A stretch of DNA of 64,000 nucleotides from Brachynemurus nebulosus (GCA_035578155.1 JAPWDM010000007.1:35252413-35316412), one strand, 5' to 3'; positions 37,439-47,922 are shown, numbered from the stretch's first letter. A program made the numbers and translations. The notes: generated by a model not told the origin, from the sequence alone.

Positions 37439-37657
37439 CAAATACTAAATAGCGTTGGGGACAGTGTTGGAGCATGTGGAGGAGCGCCTGTTACCGGGAC
37501 AACAACCACAAACAACGTGCAAGGTGACGAGTTGACGGTGAGTTCGGCCGGCACCACCAATTCAGTCACGGAGAAATTACTCTAGCCCTGCGCTTCGGGC
37601 GAGGCGCATGCGCACGCCTCGTCCCATTCAGGCAAAAGTTCCTCGTTATTTTCAGTT
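37439..37657 (+). other. In-frame linker between ABHD17 stop and the downstream ORF
   Basis: After the ABHD17 TGA the same frame is open for 48 codons (QILNSVGDSVGACGGAPVTG and onward to TEKLL), then meets TAG at 37583-37585, then is open for 24 more codons up to the ATG at 37658. The other two forward frames hit stops within 12 bases of the TGA. Base composition is GC-rich compared with the AT-rich sequence after other genes here. A strong splice donor (ACG|GTGAGT, intron starting 37538) and acceptor (TTATTTTCAG, ending 37655) also lie in this stretch; removing that 118-nt piece would delete the TAG but break the frame. Confidence 0.7.
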
Positions 37658-38866
37658 ATGACACATCACCATTATCAACAGTGTTTGACCAAATGTAAAT
37701 GTATAGAGAAATCGAATCGTCAACTAAACGGTTTATCCATGTTATCCACAAATCGACAGTACAACAGTTCCACATCATATTACGCTTCAACGTCGTCAAA
37801 ATCTTCCAAATCACCAACCGTGGTGGCAACAGTAGCAAAGTGTCCTTCCCCGCATCCCTCAATCAAAGGCACACGCTCAAGCACCTCAAAACCATCCTCA
37901 TCACTGGACGGCGACACCAGCGCCACCAGCACCAACATCGACAAATCGCAAGAAAACCGCGACAGTGGCGGCTCCGTGCGTCGAAAACTGAAAGAAACTG
38001 ACAATATCTTCTCAAATATTCGTAGCGTCTCAAGGTATCCCTCAACAATGTACTCGCCGGACAGTCCCGATGAGGAGGACGACCACGTAACCAACGGCCA
38101 CCACCAGAGCACCGACGACGATCGTTCGGACGACGATTCGGACGACGAAAACAACGGCGTCAAAATCAACTACCTGAAAATCTCAATGCCATCTGATTGC
38201 CGCCTAAAACAATCCATCACACCCACAAACTCCCCACAATCGCAAAACATTCAACACTCACCGCACCATGCCATCAGCGTACTCAGTTCAATTCTCGCCA
38301 AATACGAAACGTCCGGCCTGCTGGAACGTCGTAAAGGCGAGGAAATCATATGGAATCGTCAGGTGAACAGCGAACGTACATCACCGCGCATGCGCACCTC
38401 ATTCATCGCCGCGGTCACCACCGCCACCGCCACCAATAGCGCCACTAACGCACCCGAATCGTCGTCACGAACCACCCGCACGAACTGTTACTGTTGCAAC
38501 ACTTCCACAAATTCGCCCCGTTTGACCAAACAGCAGAGTGCTCATAAAATGTGCAATAATAATTCAACGACGTCGGCCAGTTTGAAAGCGCGTGCCCTCT
38601 CGTTGCCGCAATGTTCGTTCACCGATTTTCAACAGACCACCACGACGGTGATTAAAATCGGCCAAAATGAACCGGGGGGCGGCGCCTCCACATCGTTAAC
38701 AATGTGCTGCGATCTACATTGTAAGTGTATTAAAGTACAGTCGACGTCAAAGAAATACGAACGATACAATAAATGCGACGAGTGTCAAATATCAAGTTGT
38801 AATTGTACGTCAAATGTACGATTAGCCACAACAAACTCAGGTGATGTGTTGGAGACGACATGTTAA
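37658..38866 (+). CDS. Unrecognised 402-aa low-complexity ORF in frame with ABHD17
   Basis: A 402-codon open frame in GC-rich sequence ending in TAA. I do not recognise a family. Composition is rich in Ser, Thr, Asn and Asp. There is an acidic block (DDDRSDDDSDDENNG, residues about 153-167), a better-ordered segment around HAISVLSSILAKYETSGLL, and a cysteine-rich tail (CYCCNTSTNS, CCDLHCKC, CDECQISSCNC). It begins 219 bases after the ABHD17 stop, same strand, same frame. Options are a C-terminal extension made by reading through TGA and TAG, a second cistron, or a separate gene whose 5' UTR intron ends at the TTTTCAG two bases before the ATG. The length of the open frame in AT-rich DNA argues strongly for coding; the expression route is open. 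Confidence 0.75.
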   Translation: MTHHHYQQCLTKCKCIEKSNRQLNGLSMLSTNRQYNSSTSYYASTSSKSSKSPTVVATVAKCPSPHPSIKGTRSSTSKPSSSLDGDTSATSTNIDKSQENRDSGGSVRRKLKETDNIFSNIRSVSRYPSTMYSPDSPDEEDDHVTNGHHQSTDDDRSDDDSDDENNGVKINYLKISMPSDCRLKQSITPTNSPQSQNIQHSPHHAISVLSSILAKYETSGLLERRKGEEIIWNRQVNSERTSPRMRTSFIAAVTTATATNSATNAPESSSRTTRTNCYCCNTSTNSPRLTKQQSAHKMCNNNSTTSASLKARALSLPQCSFTDFQQTTTTVIKIGQNEPGGGASTSLTMCCDLHCKCIKVQSTSKKYERYNKCDECQISSCNCTSNVRLATTNSGDVLETTC

Positions 38867-39803
38867 TACGGTAACGGCAAATTTTATTGGACAATTGCCG
38901 CTCGAACTTGGCTGTGTGTGCAATTTTCGTTTTCTTTTTTGTTGTTTTTCGTTTAGTTTTTGTTTTTTTTTATAAGTGCTCCCCCCTCTCTTTCACACAC
39001 AAATTTTTTATAAATTGACTGAAAATAAGCATCGTTACTTATAATATATCGAATTAGAAAAAGACAACATTAACAATATACATATACTGAGTGCCAGAGA
39101 GAGATAGATCGTGTGCTGTGTCGTAAATATGTGAACAGATATTTAGTTAAAACAAATTTAAACCAATCAGCTATCGTTATTATTACATCATACTTCCAGA
39201 AAAATGGAAAAAAAATGTGGTTACGGATGGTCACGCCCACTTAACCCTATTGTCGGGCTAAGTGGGCGTTATTAACTGTAAATATATTAGGTAAATTGTC
39301 ATTGGTAAAGCCTAATTTAATAATTCTATCATTGTTACCAACTGTAAAGCAAATGAACAAAAAAAAAACATATTCTAATAACTATAATATCCTACTCTAG
39401 AAGTAAGTTTATCAAAATATGCGTTTTGTCTGGTTTTTTTTTATTTTCTGTGCCAGTGAATATATTATATTAAACCTTATAGAAAACTACAAGTATCCAT
39501 AGTCAAAATTCAATACAGAGTCTTTATAAAATTCCAATAAAACACAACTCACAATACACTACCCAAAAAGATACTATTGTTTTTGGGTAAAGTGACCCTC
39601 CACCAGCCTCCAAAAATGAATAAATCCAAATAAATACCAAATTTCAATTCCATAATTGAAAACATTCTAAAATTTTATAGTTATTTTCACTTTTTTAAAG
39701 ACCCTGTACCTATAATAGACAATTTTTTAGTGAATAATTTATTTAAAAAAAAAAAAGAATTATTCTGGCATTTAAAACTAATAATATTACGGCATTTAAC
39801 TTA
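38867..39803 (+). other. 3' region of the ABHD17/ORF402 unit
   Basis: AT-rich, presumed 3' UTR and intergenic. A hairpin with an 11-bp stem (ACGCCCACTTA at 39233-39243, complement at 39259-39269) stands out. No further ORF. Confidence 0.45.
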
Positions 39804-39807
39804 TTAA

Positions 39808-40143
39808 GGGTACCGTTTGTGGCCTAAACTTTTTGGAAAAGTCGATTTCAAAACATTGCAAGAAAACGATAACTAGAGTACTGAAATTGACGTCACAGTA
39901 ATGAATAATGTTGCCATCTAGTGACCCTCCATGAAATGTTGTGTTATTTCCTAATTGAACCTCTTCTAATAGCGATTTTCGATTATCACCCATTCAAAAT
40001 CACTATTATGAGTGATTTATTTAAGAAACTACACAACGTTTCATTCAGAACCACTAGATGGCAGTACTTCGTACAAAAAATAGTTGAATAGGATAACCTT
40101 AAGATATAAATATGAGTGAAAAAGTCATGCGCAAACGTTACCC
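39808..40143. mobile_element. TTAA-flanked MITE
   Basis: TTAA at 39804-39807 and 40144-40147. The ends are GGGTACCGTTTG and CAAACGTTACCC (one mismatch). Inside, TGCCATCTAGTGACCCTCC and CCACTAGATGGCAGTAC form a further inverted pair related to the arms of the foldback elements near 29.8 and 33.1 kb. No coding content; the 65-aa ORF inside (39796-39993) is not a gene. Confidence 0.75.
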
Positions 40144-40147
40144 TTAA

Positions 40148-42128
40148 CTATTTTCGATACAAAATACAGTTTTTCCAATTGTCCGTAATTGCCCGCATGC
40201 GTGTAAAGTGTACTTAATTATTAAAAGCATAATTATAAATATCGTTGTACACCAATTTTTGAAAGTACTGTATTTTGTGATAAATGCGTGCGCAAATACA
40301 TACAGGTGATACAACAAAAGAAAAAAATACACGTAAATACGTGACTTCACGTATTAATTAATACAAGTGCAATACGATTTTGATCGCCTGTACCGAACGT
40401 TCCAATTAACGCGTCAATTGCACGGAACCATCGTACGAATGCCAAACAACTTGAAAAACATAATAATTCGAAACGTTTTGTAAAGATTATTTTCAAAATC
40501 AATGCAATAAATAATTTTAGTATGAAAATAGTTGAAAATAAAAAATAAATTTTAAATTTATTTCGAATTAAATCGAATAAAAATTCATTTTTGTACGCGA
40601 TATTTGCCAACAAATTTTTTACGACTGATTTAATATTAGATTAATTAGCAGCTTCGTGCCTGGATTCAAAAACTGGAATTACATAATGAGTTTTTATTTG
40701 ATGCGTACTATGTATTTATTAAGTATATTTTTTTTAATTAATGCATATAAATATATATTTCTTATAATCTAGGGGATTATTTTAAATTGTGCTAAAAAAG
40801 AGAAAATTTCAAAAAAAAAAGTATATATTCTAAGATTAGAACAACATTTTCGTCTGGGATTTTTAACTATAAATAGTGTATTCAAATGAATTTAAATTGG
40901 TTACAAGTCCCAGATTAATGCATAATCAAAAAATTTCATTCGGCAAATTTTCAGTTTTTGTTTTATTTATAGTTAGTTATGTAATGTTAATATTTTTTTT
41001 TTAAATGTAGAATTTGTATATTTTTCACTGCCAATGAAATAAACGTTTTCTTTTTGGAAAAATACCTAATCTTAAATATGTACATTGGAATCATAGTCTT
41101 ATTTTTCTTTTCTTATCAATTTAAGAAATGTTGTGATTTTCTATAAATCCAGTCTTTCTATAACTGAAATACAATTTTTATTCAAGTTAAGTTTGATATA
41201 TGAAAACTTTATTTTCATTTCCCGCCCCTGATTCCATATTGACTTTGTGTCTGAAATGGAAAGTTCACATTTCAAATCGTCACCAACTTACAGTGACGCC
41301 ATTTTGAAAAAAAAATCGATTGCCGATTGAAAGTATGCGCCATGACTCCCACCTTCCTTTTCCTTTAAAATTATGGCCACCTTGTGTAACACCGTTCATC
41401 AAAAATTAAATAGCTCTGTCGCAGCATCCCGCATAACATAGCGAATTTCCATTTAGAAAAATTAGTTTTTCTCGGAAACTAGTCGGCATAGAATAATAGT
41501 TTAAAGACCTTTTTTGTAATATGTCGCAAAAATTTTTGAAAAGGCGAAAATTAATTCTTAAAAAAAAACTTAATTTGCTTTGATATGTATATATTCGCTA
41601 ATACAAGTGCCGCCATCTGTGACAGATTTGTCGAAATATGGTATAATGGTAAGTAATGTTCAATTTTACCAACATAGTTTAGTATAATTTATATTTTGCA
41701 AAAATCTAGGATATCATTTTTTGATGTTGGTATCTTTTTCTTTCTTTCTTTTTGTAACCTTATCTATTGTACTTGTCAGTGGTAGTAAAAGGTCCGGCAT
41801 TTTGAGACAAAAAAAATTTCTCTATGGTTAAAATAAAAGCGTTAAAGCAAAAAATTTCTTATTGGCTTAGAAATATCCGAGAAAGTATACAGCACGACAA
41901 TTCATGATAATGGTAGGAAATATCTGAAAAGTTACTAGGAATTTCAGCCTTGTATAGCGTCTTTAAAATATTTTTACTATTTTTCAGTACAATAAGTGGG
42001 TTTTTAGACGCGTTTACAATTTTGAAACCACTGATTATGGAGATTAGATAAGAAGACGAAACTCAATGTATTCAAAAAAGTGTCCAAATCAAAGATGGCA
42101 CTCGTGTTCGACGGATACGAACGCGGTA
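40148..42128. other. Intergenic DNA, no supported gene
   Basis: AT-rich. About 41405-41530 matches part of GlcAT-I intron 1 (about 17140-17270) in inverted orientation. Minus-strand ORFs at 40144-40350 and 40347-40613 have AT-driven composition and no recognisable domain. Confidence 0.55.
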
Positions 42129-42511
42129 CAGTACTTATTCTCAAATGGAAACGCGAGTTTCTATATTATCTTTGTTAGCTTTTGAATAGAATCTTCTGGA
42201 ATCTTTTTCAATGTTCAACTCAGTTATAAAGTGAGTTTTTCGATCGTTTTTAAAATAAACTTAACAATTTTTATTTTGCGTCGCATCATTTATATTGTAT
42301 ATTATGTAATTCGCTGACGTCACTATGTAAAATCGGAGTCCATTGGATATCCGCCGTATAAAGTAATTTAAATTATAAGAGTTTATTTCATACATACGTA
42401 ATTTCTATGTATTTCCTTATTATTAAATATCATCAACCGACACTGGTGATTCTCAAATGAAAACACTCATTTCCTCAGTCCCAACGTGTTTCCATTTAAG
42501 AATAAGTACTG
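42129..42511. mobile_element. TA-flanked MITE (Tc1/mariner type ends)
   Basis: 383 bp between TA (42127-42128) and TA (42512-42513). The ends are CAGTACTTATTCTCAAATGG and its complement with one mismatch (CCATTTAAGAATAAGTACTG), pairing over about 25 bases. The CAGT start and TA duplication fit a Tc1/mariner-derived non-autonomous element. Confidence 0.8.
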
Positions 42512-42513
42512 TA

Positions 42514-42956
42514 TTTACAGTCTGTTTTATCCGTTTAATGTTATGTACTATATTCGCTATCTTCACATCAGTGTTCGAGCATTATTAACGCCGCGAGTGG
42601 TAAAAACCATTTTCCTGACCAATTTTGTAAATTCCTCTCATATAAGTTAGATCTCCATCTTATAATACTCCATTGATTTACCTATAATGGAATTCTAGTA
42701 ATACATTCATACAATTTTATGATATTGCCGAATCTAGTATATAAGAATGTGAATGAAACTCTATGATATTTTTGGTCGGCCATCTTTAATCATACGTCAT
42801 ACAAAAAAATCAAAGTGTGACTGTACAGATGCCATGTAACGGAATAATGTTGTCATAAAAAAAATTTATTTATTTCTCAAATTTAATTTATAATTATTCG
42901 ATTAATTTTAAAATTAAGTAAATCCGGTGAAATTATTTAGTTGAATTGGTGCAAAA
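42514..42956 (+). other. Upstream region of the AP-1 mu gene
   Basis: Presumed promoter and 5' UTR. AT-rich; no distinct motif seen. Confidence 0.4.
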
Positions 42957-44225
42957 ATGTCAATATCAGCCATTTATATATTGGACGTTAAGGGCAAAGT
43001 GTTAATTTCGCACAATTATCGGGGCGATTTAGAAACAAATGTCATTGAAAAATTCATGCCGTTACTGATGGAACGTGAAGAAGAGGGTCTCCTCACGCCC
43101 ATCCTCCAAACCAACGATTGCACGTTCGCCTACATCAAAACAAATAACCTCTTCATCGTGTCCACGACCAAGAAAAATGCCAATATCGCCCTAGTGTTTG
43201 TGTTCCTGCATAAAATCGTGCGTGTAATGATGGAATATTTCAAAGAACTCGAAGAAGAGAGTATCCGTGATAATTTTGTGGTCATCTACGAGCTAATGGA
43301 CGAACTCCTCGATTTCGGTTACCCACAAACCACCGACAGTAAAATCCTTCAGGAGTATATAATGCAAGAGGGTCATAAACTCGAGATTCAACCACGCATA
43401 CCACTCGCGGTGACAAATGCCGTGTCCTGGCGCTCGGAAGGTATTAAATATCGTAAAAATGAAGTGTTTCTTGACGTAATCGAATCGGTGAATCTGTTGG
43501 CGAACGCCAACGGCAACGTTTTACGTAGTGAAATTGTGGGTGCGATTAAAATGCGTGTATATCTGTCCGGAATGCCCGAATTACGTTTGGGACTCAATGA
43601 TAAAGTATTATTCGAGAGTACGGGACGTGGAAAATCGAAATCCGTTGAGTTGGAGGATGTGAAATTTCATCAGTGCGTACGATTGTCACGATTTGAAAAT
43701 GATCGCACCATCTCATTCATTCCACCCGATGGTGAATTTGAGCTCATGTCCTATCGACTCAATACCCACGTGAAACCGCTTATTTGGATTGAATCTGTGA
43801 TCGAAAGACATGCGCATAGTCGCGTCGAGTATATGATTAAAGCGAAATCGCAATTTAAACGACGTTCAACCGCCAACAATGTGGAAATTGTGATTCCGGT
43901 GCCGGCCGATGCGGATTCACCGAAATTTCAAACCACCGTGGGCAGTGTTAAATATGCCCCGGAGCAGAATGCGATTACGTGGAGTATTAAATCGTTTCCG
44001 GGCGGTAAGGAGTATCTGATGCGTGCACATTTCGGTTTGCCCAGCGTTGAGTGTGAAGATGTTGAAGGTAAACCACCGATTCAAGTGAAATTCGAAATTC
44101 CATACTTCACAACATCCGGAATTCAAGTGCGCTACTTAAAGATTATCGAGAAGTCCGGGTATCAGGCGTTGCCGTGGGTACGGTATATAACACAGAATGG
44201 TGATTACCAATTACGAACAAATTAA
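42957..44225 (+). CDS. AP1M: AP-1 clathrin adaptor complex subunit mu-1, intronless
   Basis: Medium chain of the AP-1 adaptor, which selects tyrosine-motif cargo and couples it to clathrin at the trans-Golgi network and endosomes. The single uninterrupted ORF of 422 aa equals the usual mu-1 length. Residues 1 to about 140 form the longin-like N-terminal domain (MSISAIYILDVKGKVLIS). A linker follows, and the mu homology domain runs from about 168 (WRSEGIKYRKNEVFLDVIES) to the C-terminus (GYQALPWVRYITQNGDYQLR). WRSEGIKY and the absence of mu-2 type sequence fit mu-1 rather than mu-2 or mu-3. It lacks introns here, unlike most genes in the window; strong composition and full length argue against a decayed retrocopy, though a retained functional retrocopy cannot be excluded. 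Confidence 0.97.
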   Translation: MSISAIYILDVKGKVLISHNYRGDLETNVIEKFMPLLMEREEEGLLTPILQTNDCTFAYIKTNNLFIVSTTKKNANIALVFVFLHKIVRVMMEYFKELEEESIRDNFVVIYELMDELLDFGYPQTTDSKILQEYIMQEGHKLEIQPRIPLAVTNAVSWRSEGIKYRKNEVFLDVIESVNLLANANGNVLRSEIVGAIKMRVYLSGMPELRLGLNDKVLFESTGRGKSKSVELEDVKFHQCVRLSRFENDRTISFIPPDGEFELMSYRLNTHVKPLIWIESVIERHAHSRVEYMIKAKSQFKRRSTANNVEIVIPVPADADSPKFQTTVGSVKYAPEQNAITWSIKSFPGGKEYLMRAHFGLPSVECEDVEGKPPIQVKFEIPYFTTSGIQVRYLKIIEKSGYQALPWVRYITQNGDYQLRTN

Positions 44226-44483
44226 GTGATTTTTTTTTTTTTGGAAATATTTATACAAAATTTTCAAACATCTTTCTGTTTCTATTGCAATAATTGGGCC
44301 CCAAAATCAGTAAATTTGATCGACAGGCAGCCGCCATTCTTTGAATTTATTTTTGTACAGGTGTTGGAAAAGACTATTTAGAAAAGTGCTTTTGTAAATT
44401 TTCAAAAATATGAACGTATTTAGATCAGTAATGTATATTATTACGTATTCCTAATTTATTTAAGGGCAAATTATACTAAACAA

Positions 44484-45273
44484 CAGGGCTGGGAAAAATG
44501 GTTCATAGAAATTCATTTAAAATAGTTTCCAAAAATGCATTTAAAATACAAAATGAAAAATGGTTTAGCTGAACATATTTAAAATTGAAAATAATTATTT
44601 AAAATGGATTATAAAATGCAAAATTTAAATTTACTTTAATTTAAAATTTAATTTAAATTTACTTTAAATTTATTCTATAAATTTTTTATCATTAAAAAAA
44701 AAAGTTAAAATATCAAATGTACTGAAATTAAATATATAAAGACAGTCTTTTGAGAAAATTTTGTAAAGTTTGCATGATATGAAAACGAAACTTAACTCTT
44801 CAAATATTGTTACTTAAAAATGTTGTAAAATTTAATTCGGCCTTGACGTATTCAAACCTTGACGACGCTACAACTAACTTCTAAATAAAATTATGAAAAT
44901 TATTTACTCGAAATACAAAAACATTTCTTATCGACGTGTCTTAAAGATAGTAGTACTCAACTTGAGTCAGAAAAGTTTGACTTAAGAGAACTGCAACTCG
45001 AGTTATAAAAAATTTGATTCAATTAAATCAACTTACATTTAACTTACAATTTATTAGACTTCAAGTTGTTCAATTCAAGTTCTATAATTAATATTTTATA
45101 CACATAAATTTGAGTATACATGCATTTCCATTTTAAATCTAAATTGGATTCAAATTTCCATTTTAAATACAAAATGGTTTGACCGAACTAATTTAAAATA
45201 GAAAATGCAAAATGCCATTTTGTATTTTAAATACATATTTAAAATGAAATCATTTTAAATAGTTCCCAGCCCT
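44484..45273. mobile_element. hAT-type MITE with perfect 8-bp target duplication
   Basis: 790 bp bounded by CTAAACAA at 44476-44483 and again at 45274-45281. The ends are CAGGGCTGGGAA and TTCCCAGCCCTG. The 8-bp duplication and CAGGG ends fit hAT transposition. The interior is AT-rich with many ATTTAAAAT repeats and no ORF. Confidence 0.88.
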
Positions 45274-45359
45274 GCTAAACAACCTATTTTTGCAACATTC
45301 CAACCGCCCAAAAATTCCTATTTTTATATTACAAACTCGACGCACACTACTTTTTGAGT

Positions 45360-46450
45360 TTACAGTATAAAAACAGGAATTTTCATTTCCAAGTTCCATC
45401 TGGTGTAGAATACGCGAGAAAATGTAGTAAAATCTGTCGATTTATTAAAAAAAGACAATTTTCAATTGCATTATAGGTATGTATTATGATTGAAGCAGTC
45501 ATAATATAATGACGTGTTAAATAGAATATGTTATTATATAAAAAGGATAGTAAAGAGATGTAAATATGATAAAAATGTCCGCCATATTGTTATTTTAAAC
45601 AAAAGACATCTCAAATTTCATACGAAAGAGATAACCTGTGTTTCATGAAACATCTCAAGAATGTTGTATACAACTTCCAAAGTAAAATTCTAAGTATTTA
45701 CGTTTTTCTCGAAACCATATTTTTTAAGGCAGCTTTAAGACAAAAGTTTTTAATTTCTACACCAGATAGCACTTTCAATAGTGGGAATAAAAATAAGAAT
45801 TTTCATCTCAAAGTTCCATCTGGTGTAGAATATGCGAAAAAATTAGTGAAATCTGTCGATTTATTGAAAAAAAAAACAAAATTTTCAAAATTTTATTACG
45901 TCCTCGTGCATTAAACAAACACCATCAATTGCATTATAGGTATGTATTATGATTGAAGCAGTCATAATGCAGTGAAATGTTAAATAGTAGAATATGTAAT
46001 ATAAAAATTTTGGCAATTAACAAAAAAATCTAATTAATTTTTAATTTTATACGTTCGATTATTAAATAATTAGTAGTTACGTCCAAGATTAGTGCTTTAA
46101 ATTTATTTATTTTTGTAATAAAAAACCCCGCAAAGAAATTTTACTTTTAACGACCTTGCCGGTCCATGGTAAATGCATGGTCAATGACCTTCGTAGCCCT
46201 AAAAATGATAGCAAAGAGATGTAAATATGATAAAAATGTCCGCCATATTGTTGTTTTAAATAAATGACGTCTCAAAACTCATATGAAAGAGAGATAACCT
46301 GTGTTTCATGAAACATCTCAAGAATGTTGTATGCAAATACCAAAGTAAAATTCGATGTATTTACGTTTTTCTCGAAACCATATTTTTTAAGGCAGCTTTA
46401 AGACAAAAGTTTTTAATTTCTACACCAGATAGCACCTCTAATAGTGGGAC
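45360..46450 (+). repeat. Two-copy tandem duplication with internal inverted repeats
   Basis: Blocks recur: AAGTTCCATCTGGTGTAGAA near 45390 and 45811; GATAACCTGTGTTTCATGAA near 45630 and 46294; TTTACGTTTTTCTCGAAACC near 45697 and 46359; TCTACACCAGATAGCAC near 45757 and 46419. The last is the complement of the CTGGTGTAGA block, so each unit also has inverted ends. The 89-aa ORF at 45645-45914 arises from this repeat and is not supported as a gene. Confidence 0.75.
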
Positions 46451-47100
46451 AGTATCTCAAAATTAACTATTTAACTATGCTCACTCGAATATGTAATCTC
46501 AAAAATTTTGTTATGTAATATATCTTTTCTAAAAAAAAAAAAATTGTACATTTTTTGAAAATTTTGTGTAGTCAATTTCTTTTTTATATTCCAAAAACTT
46601 CTTAGCAATGAATTTTCTGAAGTTTAAATTTTATTATTAAAAAAAAAACCAATTGTAATATATAATCTGAACATATTTTTTCGAATCTGATTTGTTTTTA
46701 TTAATAAAAAAAATTACTAATAAAATGTAAAGAATTCTTTTTTACGAATTTTCTTATTTTAAAAAAAGAAAGCGGTTTAAATCCCTATATCATCCATTCT
46801 AATATCCTTTCTTTAAAATTCTTAGTAGTGATAATTCTTTAAAAAATTTTCTGTTTGAAAAAAAACACCAAATTACAGTAAAAAAATCTTTATTTTATCC
46901 CTTTAATTACATACAATAAAAAAATAAGTCTTTTTAATCTGAGCATGCGTCCAATCAACACAAATTTTCCAGTAACAAGCCCAAAAAAAATCCAAAAAAT
47001 TGAGCGCTCTTGAACGATTTGCAACAATATCTGACTTGTAACCAAAAAATTTGCGTTATCTCCCACCCAAATTCAAACAGTTGGTAACTCTGTAAATTAC

Positions 47101-47238
47101 CACTTTAATGGTCGCACATCTGCGCAGAATTAAGTAAAAAAAATAAAAATAAACATGTGTATATAGAGTGTATTACTGGCCAATCACCTTCCGCAGTAGC
47201 TGCACACACTTGTTTTGTGAGCGACCATTAAAGTGTTA
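47101..47238. mobile_element. Short MITE inserted after the MED30 duplication
   Basis: The ends CACTTTAATGGTCGCAC and GAGCGACCATTAAAGTG are inverted repeats. The right flank is TTAA, the left TTAC. The paralogous position beside MED30 copy B (near 50450) reads AGTAAATTAAATAAAAA with no element, i.e. an empty TTAA site. Confidence 0.8.
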
Positions 47239-47348
47239 AGTAAAAATACGAAAAAAAAACATCTCTTTTAATTTACCTTTCGTTATTTGGCATTTAAAAT
47301 CGAGATTCTCAAAAAAGTATTTACTCATAAAAAAATATAAATAATCTG

Positions 47349-47922
47349 GGTAACTTCAAAAATGTAAACTTTACCGCATCGATGCAGCATCATGACTTTT
47401 CTGATGCGTCTAATACTACATGATGCACTGCTGATGCTCTCTTGAAATTTGATGCACATTAGATGTTTTTGAATGGGATATTGGCATCATTTAGGCTCTG
47501 ATTTGGCTACAGATAGATTATAGATAATATAGCAACACAGTCCTTGTATAGGTATATTATCTTTGAATTTCAACTTGAACTTACTTGAAATTGAAAATAT
47601 TGAAATTATTTGAATAAAAAATATTACACATCTATTTTGAGTGCAAGATGCATTCAAATAGTTTAAACAAATTTAATCAAAGGTACATTTTTTTCAACAA
47701 TTTGTTTTTTGGAATTATTCCTGTTGGTGTTAATAGTTATAATGCTACATTATACACATGACATGCATATTGGACACGCATCACCAAATTTCTTGATGCA
47801 TTGTTTTAACGCATCAAATGCAAAAATGAACCTTTGATTTTTCGTTGTGATGCGTCTGATGCGTTTTTGAACTTTTGACTCTGCCTCATGCAAGCAGTGA
47901 TGCATTTTTGAAGTTAGCCACT
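47349..47922. mobile_element. Inverted-end element rich in GATGCA motifs
   Basis: The ends GGGTAACTTCAAAAATG and CATTTTTGAAGTTAGCC pair with few mismatches. The interior has many GATGC/GCATC motifs. No matching sequence is seen in the copy B flank. No ORF; target duplication unclear. Confidence 0.65.

Noticed and set aside
37355..37657. Alternative splicing that bypasses both stops and keeps the frame
   Set aside because: The visible donors before the stop (36621, phase 0; a weak GTGAGC at 37415, phase 0) joined to the 37655 acceptor give TTA TGA at once, so they do not create a fusion.
40347..40613. Minus-strand 88-aa ORF as a gene
   Set aside because: AT-driven hydrophobic composition, no domain, no splice context.
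45645..45914. 89-aa ORF as a gene
   Set aside because: Falls in a two-copy repeat whose other copy does not keep the frame.
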